DNA from: Sulfopaludibacter sp035606355
Lineage (GTDB): Bacteria; Acidobacteriota; Terriglobia; Bryobacterales; Bryobacteraceae
Length of the DNA stretch: 64,000 nt
Direction: 5' to 3'
Assembly (NCBI GenBank): GCA_035606355.1
Contig: DATNFO010000024.1
Span: 186,001 to 250,000 of the forward strand
Part shown: positions 61,272-64,000 of the stretch, in pieces
Layout of the letters: every line of letters starts with the position of its first letter
Numbering within the stretch: the stretch's first letter is position 1
Notes under the pieces: generated by a model
Seen by the model: the letters and a program-made list of their open reading frames with translations, nothing else
Database searches by the model: none
Told to the model about the DNA's origin: nothing
Made by a program: the position numbers and the translations under genes

Positions 61272-62294
61272 TTAGGCCGCGTCCACGGCCTGACGCGCCG
61301 GAACCGGCAGCGTGGCGGGTTCCGCGTCGAACCACTTGACCAGCGCGGCATCGTCTATGCGGCGCCGGGCCATGATGTTCCGCCGGTTGCGCAGCGCTCT
61401 GGGCAGGCAGCGGAACACGTGGTAAAACGCGGCGAGCGAAGTAGGCTCCCAAACCACCGATGCGCCCAGAACCAGCAGGTCGCGGGCGGTCATGGGCAGC
61501 CAGAACGCGCGGTACAACCCGGGAGTCGCGTTCTTGATGCGCATCAGAAAGCGATTCTTCACCGAGTGCATGTTGATATGCGCCGGCAGCGTGCGGCGGT
61601 TGCCCGGCGTGACCGTGCGGACGTGATACGCCGTGGCGTGCGGAACGTACAGGCAGCGCCAACCCAACAGCAGGGCGCGCCATGCGACATCGGCATCCTC
61701 GCGATAAACGAAGAAGTCGGGGTCGAAGAAGTGACCGTCAATAGCGACGTCCTCGATCATCTCGCGGCGATACAGCGCCGCTGCGGCGCTGGCTCCGAAG
61801 ACGTATTCCATGCGGTCGAAGCGGCGGCCATCCGGCTCGTGCCATCCACGGTCGAAGTGACGCATGGCCGGCGTGAAATACATGCCCGTGGAATCGATCT
61901 GCCGCTCCGGGAGGGGCTCGAATCCCGGCCCGATGGAGAGGAGCTTGCCGCAAACGGCGCCAGTCCGCGCGTCCGCTTCGCCCGCCTCCAGGAGAGTGGA
62001 GAGAAAGCCGGGCTGAACCAGCACATCGGGATTCAGGGTGAGCACCCAGGGAGCCGCGCCGGCGGCAATGGCGCGGTTTTGCGCTTCGGCGAAGCCGATG
62101 TTCCGGTCGCTTTCGATCACCAGGATGCGGCCGGCGAACTGCGCCAGAAGTTCGCGCGTGTCGTCCGAAGACGCATTATCGAAGACGATCACCTCTAGGG
62201 GGAGTTCCTGACCCAGGAGGGTTTCCAGACAGCGGCGAATGTAGCGCCCACTGTTGTGGGTGACGATAGTGACGCAAATTTGGGCAGATAGCAC
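61272..62294 (-). CDS. glycosyltransferase family 2 protein
   Basis: A 340-residue GT-A glycosyltransferase: VTIVTHNSGRYIRRCLETLL, VFDNASSDDTREL, NIGFAEAQNRAI and LTLNPDVLVQPGFLS, where the metal motif reads NPDV as in rhamnosyltransferase-like GT2 enzymes. Later YVFGASAAAALYRREM and FFVYREDADVAWR (acceptor region) are typical. The C-terminal ~60 residues contain a hydrophobic stretch (LLVLGASVVW) that may contact the membrane. Likely role: O-antigen or exopolysaccharide assembly. It is 49 bp upstream of the kinase on the same strand. Confidence 0.9.
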   Translation of the reverse strand: MLSAQICVTIVTHNSGRYIRRCLETLLGQELPLEVIVFDNASSDDTRELLAQFAGRILVIESDRNIGFAEAQNRAIAAGAAPWVLTLNPDVLVQPGFLSTLLEAGEADARTGAVCGKLLSIGPGFEPLPERQIDSTGMYFTPAMRHFDRGWHEPDGRRFDRMEYVFGASAAAALYRREMIEDVAIDGHFFDPDFFVYREDADVAWRALLLGWRCLYVPHATAYHVRTVTPGNRRTLPAHINMHSVKNRFLMRIKNATPGLYRAFWLPMTARDLLVLGASVVWEPTSLAAFYHVFRCLPRALRNRRNIMARRRIDDAALVKWFDAEPATLPVPARQAVDAA

Positions 62295-62437
62295 TTGGTT
62301 CAGAGTCCCTACGCTGCTAAGACCCGTAGGAGAGCCTATTCAACTACACTAATGATTCGCCCTCAAAAAAACTGTCGAAAAATTCTCCTTCCGGGGTGTA
62401 GTTGGATTCCCGGGGGCGGGGTCTTAGACATGTAGCC

Positions 62438-62992
62438 ATGTCGGCGTACTCGATCGGTGAACAACTCGTGGGGATTCTCAAGCAGGATCGCGCCAGCTCT
62501 CCTCTGCAAGAGCTTGTGTCTCAACTGTTTACAGAATCGCGTGAGGATGTGTACCGGTACCTGCTGACGCTCGGGCTGCATCCGCCCCAGGCGCAGGAGG
62601 CGGCGCAGGAAGTTTTTTTACGTTTGTATGCGGCCCTGAAGAAGGGCGAAGACATCCAGAATCCGCGGGCCTGGGTATTTCGGGTAGCGCACAATCACGG
62701 GTTGAAAGTGCGGGCGCGCCAGGCTAGCGAAGAGCCGTTCGACCCGTCGCTGGAGGACCGGATATGCGGTTCCACCGAGTCGGCGGAGCACGCGTTGCTG
62801 GAGCGCGAGCGGATGCTGCAATTTCACAAAGCCGTCGAAGGCTTGAGCGAACAGCAGAAGCGGTGTCTCTTTTTGCGCATGGAAGGCATGCGGTATCCGG
62901 AAATCGGAGCCGCGCTGGGGATCAGCCCGTCGGCGGTCGGCGAGTTTTTGCGGCGCGCGATGGTGCGGTTGAGGAAGGTGCGCGGTGAGTAA
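62438..62992 (+). CDS. ECF-type RNA polymerase sigma factor
   Basis: A 184-residue sigma70-family factor. Region 2 is at ~25-95 (LFTESREDVYRYLLTLG, AQEAAQEVFLRLYAALKKG, NPRAWVFRVAHNHGLKVRAR) and region 4 at ~125-180 (AVEGLSEQQKRCLFLRMEG, YPEIGAALGISPSAVGEFLR). ATG 62438 gives a canonical length. The anti-sigma gene overlaps its 3' end by 8 bp. The 143 bp upstream are shared with the divergent glycosyltransferase and include the AT-rich aaaaaaactgtcgaaaaatt, where an autoregulated promoter may lie. Confidence 0.9.
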   Translation: MSAYSIGEQLVGILKQDRASSPLQELVSQLFTESREDVYRYLLTLGLHPPQAQEAAQEVFLRLYAALKKGEDIQNPRAWVFRVAHNHGLKVRARQASEEPFDPSLEDRICGSTESAEHALLERERMLQFHKAVEGLSEQQKRCLFLRMEGMRYPEIGAALGISPSAVGEFLRRAMVRLRKVRGE

Positions 62993-64000
62993 CCCGGCGC
63001 AACATCCCGAAGGCGGCGCTCTGCTGCGCTACTTGGATGGCGAACTCGGCGGGCGCGATGCGCGCGAGGTGCAGAAGCATATCGAAGCGTGCTGGCAGTG
63101 CCGTACGGAATTGGAAGAGTTGCAGGCGACGGTAGCGGAATGCATGCGGTATCGCAAGAATGTGCTGGAACCGCTGCTGCCGGAACCGCCTTTCGCGTGG
63201 CGCGATCTTTCCCGCGGCTTCGCGGAGATCGATGCCCGGCAGGCGGCGCCCGGGTTTTCTTTCGCGTGGTTGAAATATGGCGTGGCCGCGGCTGCGGCGG
63301 CAGCGGTGGTGTGCGCGGCCGTGTATGAGCTTCAGTATGCGCCCAGCGTGCGCGCGGCGACGCTGCTGAAACAGGCCGAAGCCACGGTAGAGCGGCAGCC
63401 GCAAACGCCGCACAGGATTCGCGTTCGTACCAAAGGCCAGGTACTTCTCCGAACAGTGGACCGGCGTCACGGGGAGCCCGCACTCCCTGTGGCGCTGGCC
63501 GCTCGTTTTGAGGCTGACCGGTATGACGTGAGCGACCCGCTGAGTCCGCGCAGCTTCGACCGTTGGCGCGGCGGCCTCAGTGGAAAGCGCGACGAAGTAA
63601 GCACGGTTGCGGACCCCGAGCGTCCCGCCGAGAACTGCTACCGCATCGAGACGGTAGCCGATGCCGGAGATATTGCGAGCGCGGCGATCCTGCTGCGGGC
63701 ACGCGATTTTTCGCCGGTCGAGAGCAAGTTCCAATTCCGCGATGCGGATTGGGTGGAATTCAGCGAGATGGCGGACTCTCCCGTTGGATCGGACGATTCT
63801 CCCGTTGCGACCAGAATGGAGACTCCGTTGCGGCCTGCCGAACCAAGCCGGCCGGCCGCCGAGGCGCCCAGGCCGTTGGCCTCGGTCACCGACGAATTGC
63901 AGGTGCTGTCTGCGCTGCATCAGATCGGGGCCGACCTGGGCGATCCAGTCGAAGTGAAACTTTCCGGCGAGCACGTACTCGTCAGCGGAGTGGGGATTCC
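62985..64000 (+). CDS. zinc-finger anti-sigma factor, membrane-spanning (partial)
   Basis: The frame from GTG 62985 is open to the window end, so at least 338 residues. Residues ~1-60 have the ZAS motif HIEACWQC (H-x3-C-x2-C) after LLRYLDGEL, the sigma-binding fold. One membrane helix follows (YGVAAAAAAAVVCAAVY, ~residues 95-115), then a long extracytoplasmic region, ending in this window within a Pro/Ala-rich linker and a new beta segment. The GTG lies inside the sigma gene's end (8-bp overlap). It should hold the ECF factor inactive until an envelope signal releases it. Confidence 0.85.
   Translation, partial: MSNPAQHPEGGALLRYLDGELGGRDAREVQKHIEACWQCRTELEELQATVAECMRYRKNVLEPLLPEPPFAWRDLSRGFAEIDARQAAPGFSFAWLKYGVAAAAAAAVVCAAVYELQYAPSVRAATLLKQAEATVERQPQTPHRIRVRTKGQVLLRTVDRRHGEPALPVALAARFEADRYDVSDPLSPRSFDRWRGGLSGKRDEVSTVADPERPAENCYRIETVADAGDIASAAILLRARDFSPVESKFQFRDADWVEFSEMADSPVGSDDSPVATRMETPLRPAEPSRPAAEAPRPLASVTDELQVLSALHQIGADLGDPVEVKLSGEHVLVSGVGI

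Overview
The window is GC-rich bacterial chromosome with dense, often overlapping genes. Several families point to Acidobacteriota, most likely the Bryobacterales/Solibacter group. These are a 'VWFA-related' exported protein translationally coupled to a giant Oar-type TonB-dependent receptor, a Ser/Thr kinase fused to a TolB/PD40-type propeller, ECF sigma factors, many exported amidohydrolase and SMP-30-type enzymes, and several families of long intergenic palindromic repeats. The assignment rests on family recognition only; there is no rRNA or tRNA in the window.

Layout. 1-7.0 kb: the end of a histidine kinase and its NtrC-type regulator, a small Gly/Ala-rich membrane protein, a Uma2 nuclease-fold protein, a thiolase/OB-fold pair, a class I aminotransferase, a tandem-repeat coiled-coil membrane protein and an MgtC-like protein. 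7.2-13.2 kb: rph-rdgB, a lipoprotein, gatB-bcp, beta-carbonic anhydrase and an exported amidohydrolase. 13.2-21.5 kb (minus strand): mutS2, Nudix, SMP-30, BON, then the classic era-corC-ybeY-phoH block in reverse, with a possible structured leader in front of phoH. 21.5-27.4 kb: a complete sufBCDSU operon plus a SufT-like DUF59 gene and a terminal Rrf2 regulator. 27.5-36.2 kb: a decayed vapBC, speA, aroA, add, glgB and a CrtI-like oxidoreductase. 36.2-42.4 kb: the VWA and TonB-receptor pair. 42.4-47.1 kb: an apparent ~2.9-kb insertion between a full-length gap gene and a second copy of its 3' two-thirds. 47.1-64 kb: a YtcJ-like amidohydrolase, a YCII/ECF42/metallo-hydrolase operon, a CPBP protease, exported proteins, DUF58, a second TonB receptor, a kinase, a glycosyltransferase, and an ECF sigma/anti-sigma pair cut by the window end.

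Most striking features. (1) A composite repeat occurs at four intergenic sites (about 11.05, 21.24, 36.20 and 48.87 kb). It has a conserved ~40-bp head, a ~90-bp inverted repeat and one to four ~81-bp tail units. (2) The gap locus is partly duplicated around a lower-GC islet encoding an AraC-type HTH protein with an N-terminal Cys cluster, a Cys-rich exported protein, another exported protein and a membrane-anchored thioredoxin-like protein with a CHYC motif. The islet begins with a good sigma70-type promoter and a leader that looks structured. (3) Smaller palindromic REP-like modules recur at 7.0, 55.0 and 58.0 kb. (4) A dispersed hairpin supplies the last codons of the Nudix gene. Many neighbours overlap by ATGA, GTGA or TGATG, which suggests extensive translational coupling.
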